A DNA stretch of 29,784 nt, taken from IMG/VR virus record IMGVR_UViG_3300032931_000827, positions 1 to 29,784 of that record; one strand, given 5' to 3'. Below are positions 6,073 to 13,662 of the stretch, in pieces; within the stretch, counting starts at the first letter, position 1; each line of letters opens with the position of its first letter. This DNA is from a virus. The position numbers and the translations under genes were made by a program. A model generated the notes under the pieces. It saw nothing but the letters and a program-made list of their open reading frames with translations, made no database searches and was not told where the DNA came from.

Positions 6073-6339
6073 ATGAATAAGCTAGAAAAGATCTGCGTAG
6101 TTTCCCTCTTGGTTCTCGCCGCCTGTGCCACAGTTGCCCCGACCCTTCGGTGGCTACTTTTACCGGGCATGGGCGGTCCGGAGAACGTCGCGCCTGTGAA
6201 ACAGTGGCTAGGCCCAGGAACTGGCGGTCCAGACTCCGTCCAGTTGGCTAGGTACTGGCTGAGTCCAGGTGGCGGGGGACCAGAGAAGATCGTGCCATCC
6301 TATATCTTTTTGGGCGAGTGTTGGAGAAACGACCTATAG
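6073..6339 (+). CDS. Signal-anchored protein with three Trp-Leu-Pro-Gly-Gly-Pro repeats, 88 aa
   Basis: ATG start right after the palindrome. Residues 1-25 form a hydrophobic signal or anchor helix with a small-residue patch (LAACATVAPT). Three tandem units of about 17 residues follow, each with the pattern W-L-x-P-G-x-G-G-P-(E/D)-x-(V/I): WLLLPGMGGPENV, WLGPGTGGPDSV, WLSPGGGGPEKI. The repeats suggest an extracellular, regularly folded or oligomerising element. No known family recognised. It stands between its own promoter and another membrane gene. Confidence 0.6.
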   Translation: MNKLEKICVVSLLVLAACATVAPTLRWLLLPGMGGPENVAPVKQWLGPGTGGPDSVQLARYWLSPGGGGPEKIVPSYIFLGECWRNDL

Positions 6340-6351
6340 AAGATGATTTGA

Positions 6352-6651
6352 ATGGCAAGGCTTCTCTCCCTTTTTTCTGCACTGAAACGCCGTGTACATC
6401 AGATTCTTTTTGAAGAGTCAGATCATCCGTTCGCGCCAGTACGTGGCAAACGCCGAATTCTTCATAACGCCCTGCTGATTCAGGGTTGGGCAGCTATGAT
6501 AGGAATATTCGCAATCTTGCTGGCACCGATCATGGTGTGGTTCCTGAGCGTGCCTTATCTTATTCCAGGTTACGTTTGCTTCGCATGTGTTGGCCTAATC
6601 GTTGAGGTTACTCTTGCCGTGAGCCACAAGATACAAACGCGCGGAGACTAG
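6352..6651 (+). CDS. Two-TM membrane protein, 99 aa
   Basis: A basic N-terminal domain of about 40 residues (ALKRRVHQILF, VRGKRRILH) precedes two hydrophobic helices (about 42-66 and 70-91) and a short polar end. The layout suits an inner-membrane protein with a cytoplasmic nucleic-acid- or lipid-facing N-terminus. Possibly part of a lysis or surface module together with the 88-aa repeat protein. Family unknown. Confidence 0.6.
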   Translation: MARLLSLFSALKRRVHQILFEESDHPFAPVRGKRRILHNALLIQGWAAMIGIFAILLAPIMVWFLSVPYLIPGYVCFACVGLIVEVTLAVSHKIQTRGD

Positions 6652-6655
6652 GAAA

Positions 6656-6799
6656 GTGGCACAGGAAACTGAAGTGGATAATTGTTATGGTGACTACAGA
6701 GGCGACGAGTGCCCGGCTTGTCACATCTGCGTTGTCTGTGATCAGTGTTGTTTGGCTACTATTGAGCGTCTTTTGAAGATTCCCGATGACATCATATGA
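6656..6799 (+). CDS. Cys-rich miniprotein, 47 aa
   Basis: GTG start with GGAAA in front, five bases after the previous stop. It contains eight cysteines, most in CPACHICVVCDQCC, and ends in a short helix (ERLLKIPDDII). This density suggests zinc or an iron-sulfur cluster. It is the last plus-strand gene and converges on the late minus run. Confidence 0.55.
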   Translation: MAQETEVDNCYGDYRGDECPACHICVVCDQCCLATIERLLKIPDDII

Positions 6800-6837
6800 T
6801 GTTACAGTGAAAAATACTATGTGAGAAATAAGAATAG

Positions 6838-6844
6838 AAAAAAA
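6838..6844 (-). terminator. Poly-T terminator of the late run
   Basis: On the minus strand, CCC is followed by seven T just downstream of the last stop at 6857; this fits an archaeal terminator for the long minus operon. Confidence 0.5.
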
Positions 6845-6856
6845 GGGTAGTTGGTC

Positions 6857-7297
6857 TTATCCGGTTCCGGTGACGATCATGGTGAAGCCGAAGTTTGTTA
6901 TGCCAGTGATGTTTTGAGATACGCGTAACGTGACGTCAGTAATTGCCACTGTGCCCGGTGGTAAGTTTATTCCAGTATAGTTCCAGGTACACGTCATGAA
7001 TGATTCAGCTATGGCCGGTGACCATCCTGACGTTGTGATGGTCAAGTTTATGGGTACGCTTGAGGTGCTTTTGACGTACCATGTGGAGACTGATGATCCA
7101 CCAGGATTGAGTGTTCCCCAATCGACTGACGTTATTTCCTTCGTGAGTGCTGAGTCACCATAAACCTTAACGTTGATTGTTCTGATGGTGCCGAAACCGC
7201 TTATTGAGACTGAATACACTAGAAGCGCAACGATGACGACTGCGACAGCGATGAATCCGATGGTTGAGGCAATAAGGGCCTGATTCTGCGTGACCAT
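6857..7297 (-). CDS. Signal-anchored surface protein with Ig-like domain, 146 aa
   Basis: The start ATG overlaps the upstream TAA (TAATG). Residues 10-33 are one hydrophobic helix; the remaining 110 form beta strands with VDWGTLNPGGSS and STSSVPINLTITTSGWSP, a layout frequent in archaeal secreted or pilin-like proteins, where a strand-rich domain of about 100 residues follows an N-terminal anchor. Two potential N-glycosylation sequons (NLT, NYT) occur. It may be a host-surface, pilin-like or exclusion protein, or a late membrane component. Last gene of the late run. Confidence 0.65.
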   Translation of the reverse strand: MVTQNQALIASTIGFIAVAVVIVALLVYSVSISGFGTIRTINVKVYGDSALTKEITSVDWGTLNPGGSSVSTWYVKSTSSVPINLTITTSGWSPAIAESFMTCTWNYTGINLPPGTVAITDVTLRVSQNITGITNFGFTMIVTGTG

Positions 7298-7611
7298 TAT
7301 TCAGACACCTTTCGCACTTCTAAAATGGTTGATGTGGTCCGGTTGATTCCATCGTTCAAAGCGTATCCAGCCGACAATGATCCCAGTATGATGTAGATGA
7401 CTGGCACTCCTTGCGGTATCGGATAAACCATGAACGCTCCTGCACTGGCTATAAGCGACGTCATGATGCTCACGATCAGGGTTGCCCAGTATTTAGCGTC
7501 GAACTTCAACTCGTTCTCTGGCGTGGTCAAGATTTTCGCTAGGAAGCCATACATTGTGCGTACGATTGCGCCCAGGGCGAAGCAGACAAAAGAAACTAGC
7601 ACTAAGTCCAT
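7297..7611 (-). CDS. Three-TM membrane protein, holin-like, 104 aa
   Basis: ATG with AGGAAAG upstream. Hydrophobic helices at about residues 3-25, 43-64 and 67-86, with a charged loop (TTPENELKFDAKY) between the first two and a polar C-terminus (TILEVRKVSE). Size, topology and position after the tail genes fit a class I holin, but no endolysin was found nearby, so the role is inferred only from layout. Confidence 0.55.
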   Translation of the reverse strand: MDLVLVSFVCFALGAIVRTMYGFLAKILTTPENELKFDAKYWATLIVSIMTSLIASAGAFMVYPIPQGVPVIYIILGSLSAGYALNDGINRTTSTILEVRKVSE

Positions 7612-7651
7612 TTTCTTTCCTCAAAACATATGGCGCGCGGTGCACGTAAGA

Positions 7652-7660
7652 ACTTTATGG
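7652..7660 (-). promoter_or_regulatory. TATA-like box for the holin-like and surface genes
   Basis: The minus strand reads CCATAAAGTT about 45 bases before ATG 7611, which could give these two genes a promoter separate from the tail genes. Confidence 0.3.
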
Positions 7661-7672
7661 TTAGAGCTCTGT

Positions 7673-9148
7673 TTAGATTCTGCGGTCAAGAAGTTTGGCG
7701 TTTTCAGTGATCAACTTGAAAACGTAGTCAATGTACTGCGGCTCATTACTCAAGGTCAACAGTGTATCCCATTGGCTCTTTCTGACTATTGGGCTTGCCT
7801 CAATGATTCTGAATGATTCGTCCAAGTCGTCATTCGCCACGATCACTCGTTGCAGGTCGCCCGGGTTGTAGCGGTGATCTCCATCAACATTAACTTCTGA
7901 AAGCGTGACAACTGGGTCCTTGAGTACGGCCTTGATGCTTTCGGCTCTGGCCAAGCATTCAGCATCACTCAACAATGAATCATCAACTATCGGCTTTGAA
8001 CATCTGACTCCATAAGCCTGTTGTGAATCAAAGTCTGTGGCCACACCGGAAAAGCGTGCCTCAGCAAAGAACAGGTTATCCATGTACAAGGTCATGGGTT
8101 GACTGCCACCTACTGGCTCCATAACGAAGCGTATGCTTTCAATATCGTTCCAGTCCGGGGTTCCAGATGCTGTCTCCCAAATCGCAGAATCTCTTCCGAT
8201 CGGCAAGTCAAACTCGGTCCACACGCCCTTTTTTATGATGCCAGAAGTGTACCTGAAACTGTTCGCATAGTCTGGCGCGCATAAGAAAATGTAGAGATAC
8301 GAGTCGTCACCAACAGTTGGAAAGGGCATCAACCACACGTGCACACGTTTGTAGCCGCATCTATAGTCGGTCATGATCACGTTTGGCAAGGCTCTTTCAG
8401 CCCACACCATCACGGCTGTCCGGTCAGCTTTCACGCTGTACGTGCCCATTTTTTTGGTTATCGAAGTAATGTCCAGAGTGCCATCTGATGTCCAATCGTC
8501 TGTGCTTTCAGTGTACTCATCACCCAGTAAAGGGTCCTTTTTACCAGTTGCACCATAAACCTTAATCTTATTTCTGACTCTGTGCACGTCAACGCCTTTC
8601 TTGTAAGACTGAGGATATATACCATCTATCGGACTCACAAAGTCTGCGCTTCCCCTCAGATGGCCAACTAGGACGCCTCCAGGAGTTTCATAACAATCGA
8701 ACCCTTGCGTTGCCTCTGGATTGATTGCTTTTTCCAGGATCTCTTGAATGACTGCCAGAGCCAACTCCTCATCATAGACGGCGTCATGATCGCTGTCGAT
8801 CTGGTCGTCTGTGCTTCCGGTTGAGCCTGCATTGTCAAACCACATGCTGGCAGTCGGGTGTTTGGCCACGTAGGAACAGAGTGCCAATGCCTCTTCAATG
8901 ATTGTTCTTCCGTTAGTGGCCGCGTAACGTGCTTGAAGAAGCGCCGGAGGAATATCTAGTTCGTATGCGTGTCCGTGGCAGTCCAGGTCAACGTAGAAGG
9001 CGCCGAAGTCGTCTCCGCGATTAGACATGGAAACTATGCGTCCTCCAAACGCCTTATATGCTGGAACGCCTAAGTTTGCGTCTGCTCTTGCGATCCAAAT
9101 AATGATGGCGTCTTGGCCTTTGATTAATCCATTGTATGGTCCACTCAT
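7673..9148 (-). CDS. Baseplate/tail hub protein with inserted carbohydrate-binding-like domain, 491 aa
   Basis: ATGA overlap with the upstream glycosyltransferase. The first 220 and last 120 residues resemble tail hub proteins: the C-terminal part has AECLARAESIKAVLKDPVVT then VDGDHRYNPGDLQRV, the usual pattern where a beta domain with G-x-x-x-x-x-P-G-D follows an Ala-rich helix. Between them (about residues 225-365) lies a jelly-roll-like region (GTYSVKADRT, YLYIFLCAPDY, LYMDNLFFAEARF) similar to CBM/galactose-binding modules. The insert may bind host surface glycans. Alternative: a receptor-binding tail fibre. Confidence 0.6.
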   Translation of the reverse strand: MSGPYNGLIKGQDAIIIWIARADANLGVPAYKAFGGRIVSMSNRGDDFGAFYVDLDCHGHAYELDIPPALLQARYAATNGRTIIEEALALCSYVAKHPTASMWFDNAGSTGSTDDQIDSDHDAVYDEELALAVIQEILEKAINPEATQGFDCYETPGGVLVGHLRGSADFVSPIDGIYPQSYKKGVDVHRVRNKIKVYGATGKKDPLLGDEYTESTDDWTSDGTLDITSITKKMGTYSVKADRTAVMVWAERALPNVIMTDYRCGYKRVHVWLMPFPTVGDDSYLYIFLCAPDYANSFRYTSGIIKKGVWTEFDLPIGRDSAIWETASGTPDWNDIESIRFVMEPVGGSQPMTLYMDNLFFAEARFSGVATDFDSQQAYGVRCSKPIVDDSLLSDAECLARAESIKAVLKDPVVTLSEVNVDGDHRYNPGDLQRVIVANDDLDESFRIIEASPIVRKSQWDTLLTLSNEPQYIDYVFKLITENAKLLDRRI

Positions 9149-9690
9149 GCTAACAACTCAACTTTTTGTGCACGTTGTTTAATATGAATTGCCCTAACTG
9201 GCAAAGTCTCAATTTTCAATCCGGCCCTGAGTACCTTTAGCCACAACCATGAGCACTCACAGAAGCTGCGTGCGTGCATAGGATTGTAGTCATATAGGTC
9301 CTTGAGCGTCACAGTCCTCCATATTGAGACTCCATACTCAAGCGTTGCATGGTTGTGTTCTACATCTTTATAGAAGATTGAGACGCACGCAACCTTCCAG
9401 TTAGTCTCGAGAAGCAAAAGTGCCTCTTCAATGTAGTGGTCCGGGATGAGGACGTCACAGTCAAGGTTCATGGTGAACTCTGTTGAAACGAAACTGTAAC
9501 CAAGTTTCCTAGCCTCACATAATGTTAAGTCTTGTTTGAAGTATCCGGTTGAGTAAGGCCTAAGTGGTTCGCCACCGCCAGAGTCAATGACTATCGTAGG
9601 ATACCGGGCGAAGTATGCCTTGTTTTTCTCTATGAAAGCCTCAAGGTCGCCCTTGCAGGGGTTCTTTACTGGAATAACAATCGACAACAT
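9145..9690 (-). CDS. Family 2 (GT-A) glycosyltransferase, 181 aa
   Basis: GAGGTG 9 bases upstream supports ATG 9690 over GTG 9702. It begins MLSIVIPVKN, the first strand of GT2 enzymes, has the nucleotide-sugar/metal motif in MNLDCDVLIP (DxD-like, about residues 92-101) and later WLWLKVLRAGLKI. It is short for the family (usually 220-300), so it is a minimal catalytic domain. It is coupled to the hub gene and sits after the 430-aa tail protein, suggesting that it glycosylates a tail component. Sugar and acceptor are unknown. Confidence 0.75.
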   Translation of the reverse strand: MLSIVIPVKNPCKGDLEAFIEKNKAYFARYPTIVIDSGGGEPLRPYSTGYFKQDLTLCEARKLGYSFVSTEFTMNLDCDVLIPDHYIEEALLLLETNWKVACVSIFYKDVEHNHATLEYGVSIWRTVTLKDLYDYNPMHARSFCECSWLWLKVLRAGLKIETLPVRAIHIKQRAQKVELLA

Positions 9691-9703
9691 TTTACCGTGC
9701 ACC

Positions 9704-10996
9704 TCACACCCATGGAACGCAACTCACACAGTCAACTAAAGCCCACCTACCATAACCTGAATCATCATAGTAAATGGCGATACGCTTCAATGTTTTTCCA
9801 GCCTCCAAGTACGGCAAAAGATTAACCCAGTTCCAACTCGAGTCTGTGTTCTCGGGCGGTAACACGTCTGTGTAAGTGTCATCAGTGTATGTTAATCTAC
9901 AATGGATATGCGTGCCTCCCTCCCCACAACCGCCGAACCAAGCACACCAGTAGAACTCCAATTTTCCTCCTGCCTCTTCATCGAAGCATTCAACAGGGAC
10001 ATTCACATCTTGGCTGATGGCAACGCCAGTATCCAAATAGACCATATATGATCCATGGTGCGGGTATATGCTTCCATAGTTGGTTTTGATGATAGGAACC
10101 AGGACGTAGTCCCAGCCGGTCAAGTCGCCAGTTTCGAATCCCCAATTTATCAACTGTTCACTATCTGGGCAGCCAGTCTCAAGGTAGAGTATCAACTCGT
10201 CAGATCCTGTTCCAAGAACAATTAGGTAGGTGCTCGCTTCCTCTTCCACGTCAACCTCAATGTTGACGTCAACAACATCCCAGACGTCGAAAACGTCGTC
10301 AGGAATAATCGGGCTAAGCGTGTGCGTCATTGCCTGGAGGTGTGCGGTGTCGCCATCATTGTATGTTTGATCGCCAATCTGGACTTGTGCACCTGCATAG
10401 TGTTCTCCTCCCTTCATTATTGATATCAACACGTCATAGAGTGTGGGTCCAGGGGCGCCTGAAAAGTTCGGGATTGAAAGGTGAGCTCCTGCGATTCCAC
10501 TGTTCAACAATGGATGCGTTATCCGCAACTCTTCAACCAAGTCGCCCATGTCCGGAAGCAGCATGGCATTCTTGGCGATGATAACATAGTCAAAATCAAC
10601 TCTGTTGGTCACGTCTCCCACGGTTTCTTCAAGCAGGGCAATCTTCGTTATTGACTTCCCGGCTGGCAAGATCACTTCATATAGTCCAACAAAAGGTTTC
10701 CCGGTAAAAATAGTCACCCATTCTGGAACAATGTCATCATAAACTTTTAGGCCCCACTTCGTTCCGGTGCCACCGACAACCGTAACCCGCAAGGCTAACT
10801 GAGCATTTTCGTCAGTGTCGATTGCTGTAACCGTTTTCTCTATTCTTCCTACAGCGCCGAATCCTATGACCGCTGCAACGTCACCATCAGACGCGAAGCT
10901 CCCGGTTATTGTCGTCCAACCCTTAGCGAAACTGTCATCAAACAAGGCTGGCTCACGGAAGATTTCAACACGCACTTTTGCTGGTCCTAAGCTCAT
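9704..10996 (-). CDS. Tail/baseplate protein with two beta-sandwich modules, 430 aa
   Basis: ATGA overlap with the tape-measure gene. Residues about 15-140 look like a jelly-roll module (FAKGWTTITGSFASDGDVAA; IEKTVTAIDTDENAQLALRV). A central part with VEELRITHPLLNSGIAGAHL and DVLISIMKGGEHYAG may be the tail-connecting domain. The last 145 residues begin LINWGFETGDLTGWDYV, the sequence style that opens many secreted carbohydrate-binding domains. Position after the tape measure suits a distal-tail (Dit-like) protein. Assignment rests on position and fold impression. Confidence 0.55.
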   Translation of the reverse strand: MSLGPAKVRVEIFREPALFDDSFAKGWTTITGSFASDGDVAAVIGFGAVGRIEKTVTAIDTDENAQLALRVTVVGGTGTKWGLKVYDDIVPEWVTIFTGKPFVGLYEVILPAGKSITKIALLEETVGDVTNRVDFDYVIIAKNAMLLPDMGDLVEELRITHPLLNSGIAGAHLSIPNFSGAPGPTLYDVLISIMKGGEHYAGAQVQIGDQTYNDGDTAHLQAMTHTLSPIIPDDVFDVWDVVDVNIEVDVEEEASTYLIVLGTGSDELILYLETGCPDSEQLINWGFETGDLTGWDYVLVPIIKTNYGSIYPHHGSYMVYLDTGVAISQDVNVPVECFDEEAGGKLEFYWCAWFGGCGEGGTHIHCRLTYTDDTYTDVLPPENTDSSWNWVNLLPYLEAGKTLKRIAIYYDDSGYGRWALVDCVSCVPWV

Positions 10997-11715
10997 AGTT
11001 TACCCATCCTCCTTAAGCGGTCAACAAGATAATCCATTTCGCTTTGGCTGCGAAAGACCGGATTGTTAATAACGACATTTATGCTGTTTGAGGTTTCTCC
11101 TGCGCGCAGCACGCGCTCTCCAACATGCAGAAGGTATGGTCTTGTCTCTGAGACTAGACCTCCTCCCTGCTTGCTAGGGATTGAAGCAGCCAATGCGATT
11201 CCGACGCCAGCAGCTGCGACTGCGCCTGCAAGGATCACCCAACCCACCGGACCAGCCAGTGCATTTGCCACTGTGTGAGCTATAGCGCGCGCGTGTTCAG
11301 CAGCCGTGAGTGCCCAACTTGCCACAGCATGTGCGCCTTTCGAAATGACTGCTGCATAGTCGGCTGCGCGCTCCTGGATAGATAATGCTAAGTGGGTGAT
11401 TTTTGCGGCGATCAATTTACCATAATGTGTGTAGAGCATGTAGATTTGACCGCCTAACTGCAAGAAATTCATGCCCAACATGATTGCTCCTCTAGTTACG
11501 TCCATCTGGCCTTTTGCCATCCGATCCATTATGTCACCTAACTGTACAGTATTCCCTATTAGCCCAGCAGTTGTGAACATAAGGCTTCTATAGCTTATTT
11601 CAGACTTCTTTGAAGATGTTGAAATCTTCTCGCCCATTCTCTCAGCGCTGCTTCCCATACGCTCGAAACCTGCTTCAACATCAGCAGTTCCGTAAAGGTT
11701 AGCTTGAATTCCCAT
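10993..11715 (-). CDS. Short tape-measure-like protein, 240 aa
   Basis: ATG 11715 overlaps the chaperone stop (TAATG), so it is preferred to the in-frame GTG/ATG upstream. It has an Ala/Ser-rich helical N-terminal half (GSSAERMGEKISTSSKKSE), a long hydrophobic/amphipathic region (about 70-190) including AGPVGWVILAGAVAAAGVGI, and a C-terminal beta stretch (INVVINNPVF). Location directly after the overlapping chaperones and before tail-tip genes is the tape-measure slot. At about 1.5 angstrom per residue the tail would be only about 35 nm. Very short for the family. Confidence 0.65.
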   Translation of the reverse strand: MGIQANLYGTADVEAGFERMGSSAERMGEKISTSSKKSEISYRSLMFTTAGLIGNTVQLGDIMDRMAKGQMDVTRGAIMLGMNFLQLGGQIYMLYTHYGKLIAAKITHLALSIQERAADYAAVISKGAHAVASWALTAAEHARAIAHTVANALAGPVGWVILAGAVAAAGVGIALAASIPSKQGGGLVSETRPYLLHVGERVLRAGETSNSINVVINNPVFRSQSEMDYLVDRLRRMGKL

Positions 11716-11966
11716 TATGTACGCGATTGTTTCCACTTCCTCATTTTCTCAATTTTCTCTTTTGCGTCCTCATCGGCGCCGTCGTCGCCAGCTTCTATCC
11801 GGGCAAGTTCATCCATGAGAAGTCGGTAGTCAACCTCAAACAGCCAAGTTTCCGATCCTTGTAAGTGAAGAATTCTGCTAGGTCTCTGATGAAGGAGGAC
11901 TGCTATCTGGCTCGCTTTTCTCAGCGTCGGGTCCTTTATCTTTGTGAAAAAAGTCTGCTTCGTCAA
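11715..11966 (-). CDS. Tail assembly chaperone, downstream (T-like) frame
   Basis: This frame overlaps the end of the 111-aa chaperone by 89 bases in a different frame (+1, equal to -2). Its only early start is TTG 11966. Residues include a helical region (LRKASQIAVLLHQRPSRIL) and an acidic end (EAGDDGADEDAKEKIEKM). This overlapping pair before a tape measure is the classical G/G-T arrangement, in which a frameshift makes a fused minor product. A run of six T on the coding strand (11947-11952) is a possible shift site. Independent initiation is the alternative. Confidence 0.6.
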   Translation of the reverse strand: MTKQTFFTKIKDPTLRKASQIAVLLHQRPSRILHLQGSETWLFEVDYRLLMDELARIEAGDDGADEDAKEKIEKMRKWKQSRT

Positions 11967-12213
11967 TGACCTTCTTTGTCAATTCGTTAAGTTCGTTGAA
12001 AAGTTGTGTCTCATGCTCAACCCTGGGCTTAGGCTTCACAGTGACCGTGAACAGTTTGTCCATTGCCTTCTGGATCTCTGCGCAGACGGTTTCAGCTTCC
12101 TGGGTGCTTTCAGTTTTCTTTCTTAGAAGGTTTCCGATGAGTACCGTATATGGTGACGCATAAGGAGGAATAGGGATCAGAGTGTATTTGACGCCGTCAA
12201 GTTGCTTTTCCAT
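11878..12213 (-). CDS. Tail assembly chaperone, upstream (G-like) protein, 111 aa
   Basis: ATG start. Mostly helical, with EIQKAMDKLFTVTVKPK and FNELNELTKKVIDEADFFH, and an acidic, Ser/Pro-rich tail. Size, position (after the tail tube, before the tape measure) and overlap with a second frame identify it as a tail assembly chaperone by synteny; there is no diagnostic motif. Confidence 0.6.
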   Translation of the reverse strand: MEKQLDGVKYTLIPIPPYASPYTVLIGNLLRKKTESTQEAETVCAEIQKAMDKLFTVTVKPKPRVEHETQLFNELNELTKKVIDEADFFHKDKGPDAEKSEPDSSPPSSET

Positions 12214-12224
12214 CAGGACCCCTT

Positions 12225-13175
12225 CTAGTATGCTGCGATACTGTTTTCTAGGTAGGCTTTCGCTTCAGCGTTGAAACCGCCAGAGGTGTCATAGAACGCT
12301 TTGAATGGAGCGTCAACTACCAGTGGCTCATTCTGTGGCTTCACGTCCGGGCTGACGTCGCTCAAGTAGATGCATTTTCTTAGTTCAAAGTCCAAGTAAT
12401 ACTTATAGGTGGAAGCGAACACTGGACCAACAGCTTCAACGGCCAATGTGAATTCTGTTCCTGCAATGAAACGGTCATACTCAGTGGTGTTGTCAAAGTA
12501 CGCGCTAAGTTTCCCGGTCACCTCACGTTGACCAACACGGTTCGTGGCGAATGTTCTTCCAGACAAGTCACCGCGTTCGAATGGAATATTGTTTTTAATG
12601 GTTATTTCCAGGTCATATACTAGAGTTCGTTTGTCAACTGTTGCAATCTTCATACTGCTCGCTGTGTTCTGCATGTTGAAGGCTTGAAGCGTGCTGATTG
12701 TTGGCGTTCCGATTGTGTCTTTGGTTTCCACGAAACCGCTTAAGACCTCAGCGGTTGCTTGGACGTCATTGTCATGTGAAAACTTCACTGTCAAAGACTC
12801 AATTAGGCACCCTGCAAGAATGCGCTGCGTCTGTTCAACTCCCATTCTCAACGTGTAGCTGGGCAAAGTGTCAGCCGGGGCGAAAGTGTGCAAATAGACG
12901 CCCGTGTACGGATTTGTCGGTGTCTCTGAACCGAAGGCACCCATCAACAATTCACCGATAATATTCTCTGGCTCAACCGGAAAAGCTCCGATTGAACCGC
13001 GAGCTCTGTAAGGCCCAAGATTTGCTTTTCTGAATGCTCTTGAAGCGATAGGCGGTGGCATAACCCATTTTTGGTCAGGCTTCATACTGGCTATAGCTTC
13101 AGCATATCTTGCTGCAGCTGCTACGGTTCCATAGGCTACGGTTTCTTTTCCTAGGGCCACATACCTTGTTCCCAT
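12225..13175 (-). CDS. Major tail tube protein, 316 aa
   Basis: ATG with GGTGA upstream. It begins MGTRYVALGKETVAYGT, typical of tube proteins that start with a strand and the phrase GxExTxYGT. It continues as alternating beta strands and ends with a beta region and a helix. The repeat of FTLAVEAVGPVF-type strands suggests two tube-fold halves, which would fit a size about twice the smallest tube proteins. Flanked by the terminator and chaperone genes, the expected place. Confidence 0.7.
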   Translation of the reverse strand: MGTRYVALGKETVAYGTVAAAARYAEAIASMKPDQKWVMPPPIASRAFRKANLGPYRARGSIGAFPVEPENIIGELLMGAFGSETPTNPYTGVYLHTFAPADTLPSYTLRMGVEQTQRILAGCLIESLTVKFSHDNDVQATAEVLSGFVETKDTIGTPTISTLQAFNMQNTASSMKIATVDKRTLVYDLEITIKNNIPFERGDLSGRTFATNRVGQREVTGKLSAYFDNTTEYDRFIAGTEFTLAVEAVGPVFASTYKYYLDFELRKCIYLSDVSPDVKPQNEPLVVDAPFKAFYDTSGGFNAEAKAYLENSIAAY

Positions 13176-13230
13176 GTTCTTTCACCTTTCTACTCGGAGA
13201 TGCCGATTGTAGGGTGACGCGCATTGCGCG

Positions 13231-13662
13231 TTATTCTCTTCTGTGAGTTTGAAGGGTGATTCTTACAGCAACCATGCTGTAGTCGCCGTCAAAAACCTTT
13301 TGCTTTTCCCGGTTAGTCACGTAACTGCGAGCGACAAAATCGCCTAGACTTGGCGAATCATCAATAGCCTCTTCGATTGACTTGGCAAAATCCATTATGC
13401 TGTCCTCAGCCTTTTCAGCGTCGATATGCTTGTCAACTATGACGATGTTGAAGGCGTCCCGGATCTCTGCCTTGGTTCCTACTGGCGGTTCCATCCCACC
13501 AGTTGACCATTCGATCCATCCCCACGGAAAGCCCGGCCAGCGACTCTTCGGAGGCTCACCTTTGAACCATTTCGCTATGCCCTTGCCCAGGGCGTTTTTT
13601 GGATCGGCAGTCGTTAAGAGCGTGATGATCTCATCACGAATCTCCTTAGGACTCTTGGTCAA
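13231..13662 (-). CDS. Tail terminator protein, 143 aa
   Basis: TTG start overlapping the upstream TGA. It has an N-terminal helix (KEIRDEIITLLTTADP), a beta region (FNIVIVDKHID), a helix (EKAEDSIMDFAKSIEEAID) and a final strand pair (YSMVAVRITLQTHR). This alpha-beta order and the place between gp10-like and tube genes match tail terminators (gpU-like). No unique motif. Confidence 0.6.
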   Translation of the reverse strand: MTKSPKEIRDEIITLLTTADPKNALGKGIAKWFKGEPPKSRWPGFPWGWIEWSTGGMEPPVGTKAEIRDAFNIVIVDKHIDAEKAEDSIMDFAKSIEEAIDDSPSLGDFVARSYVTNREKQKVFDGDYSMVAVRITLQTHRRE

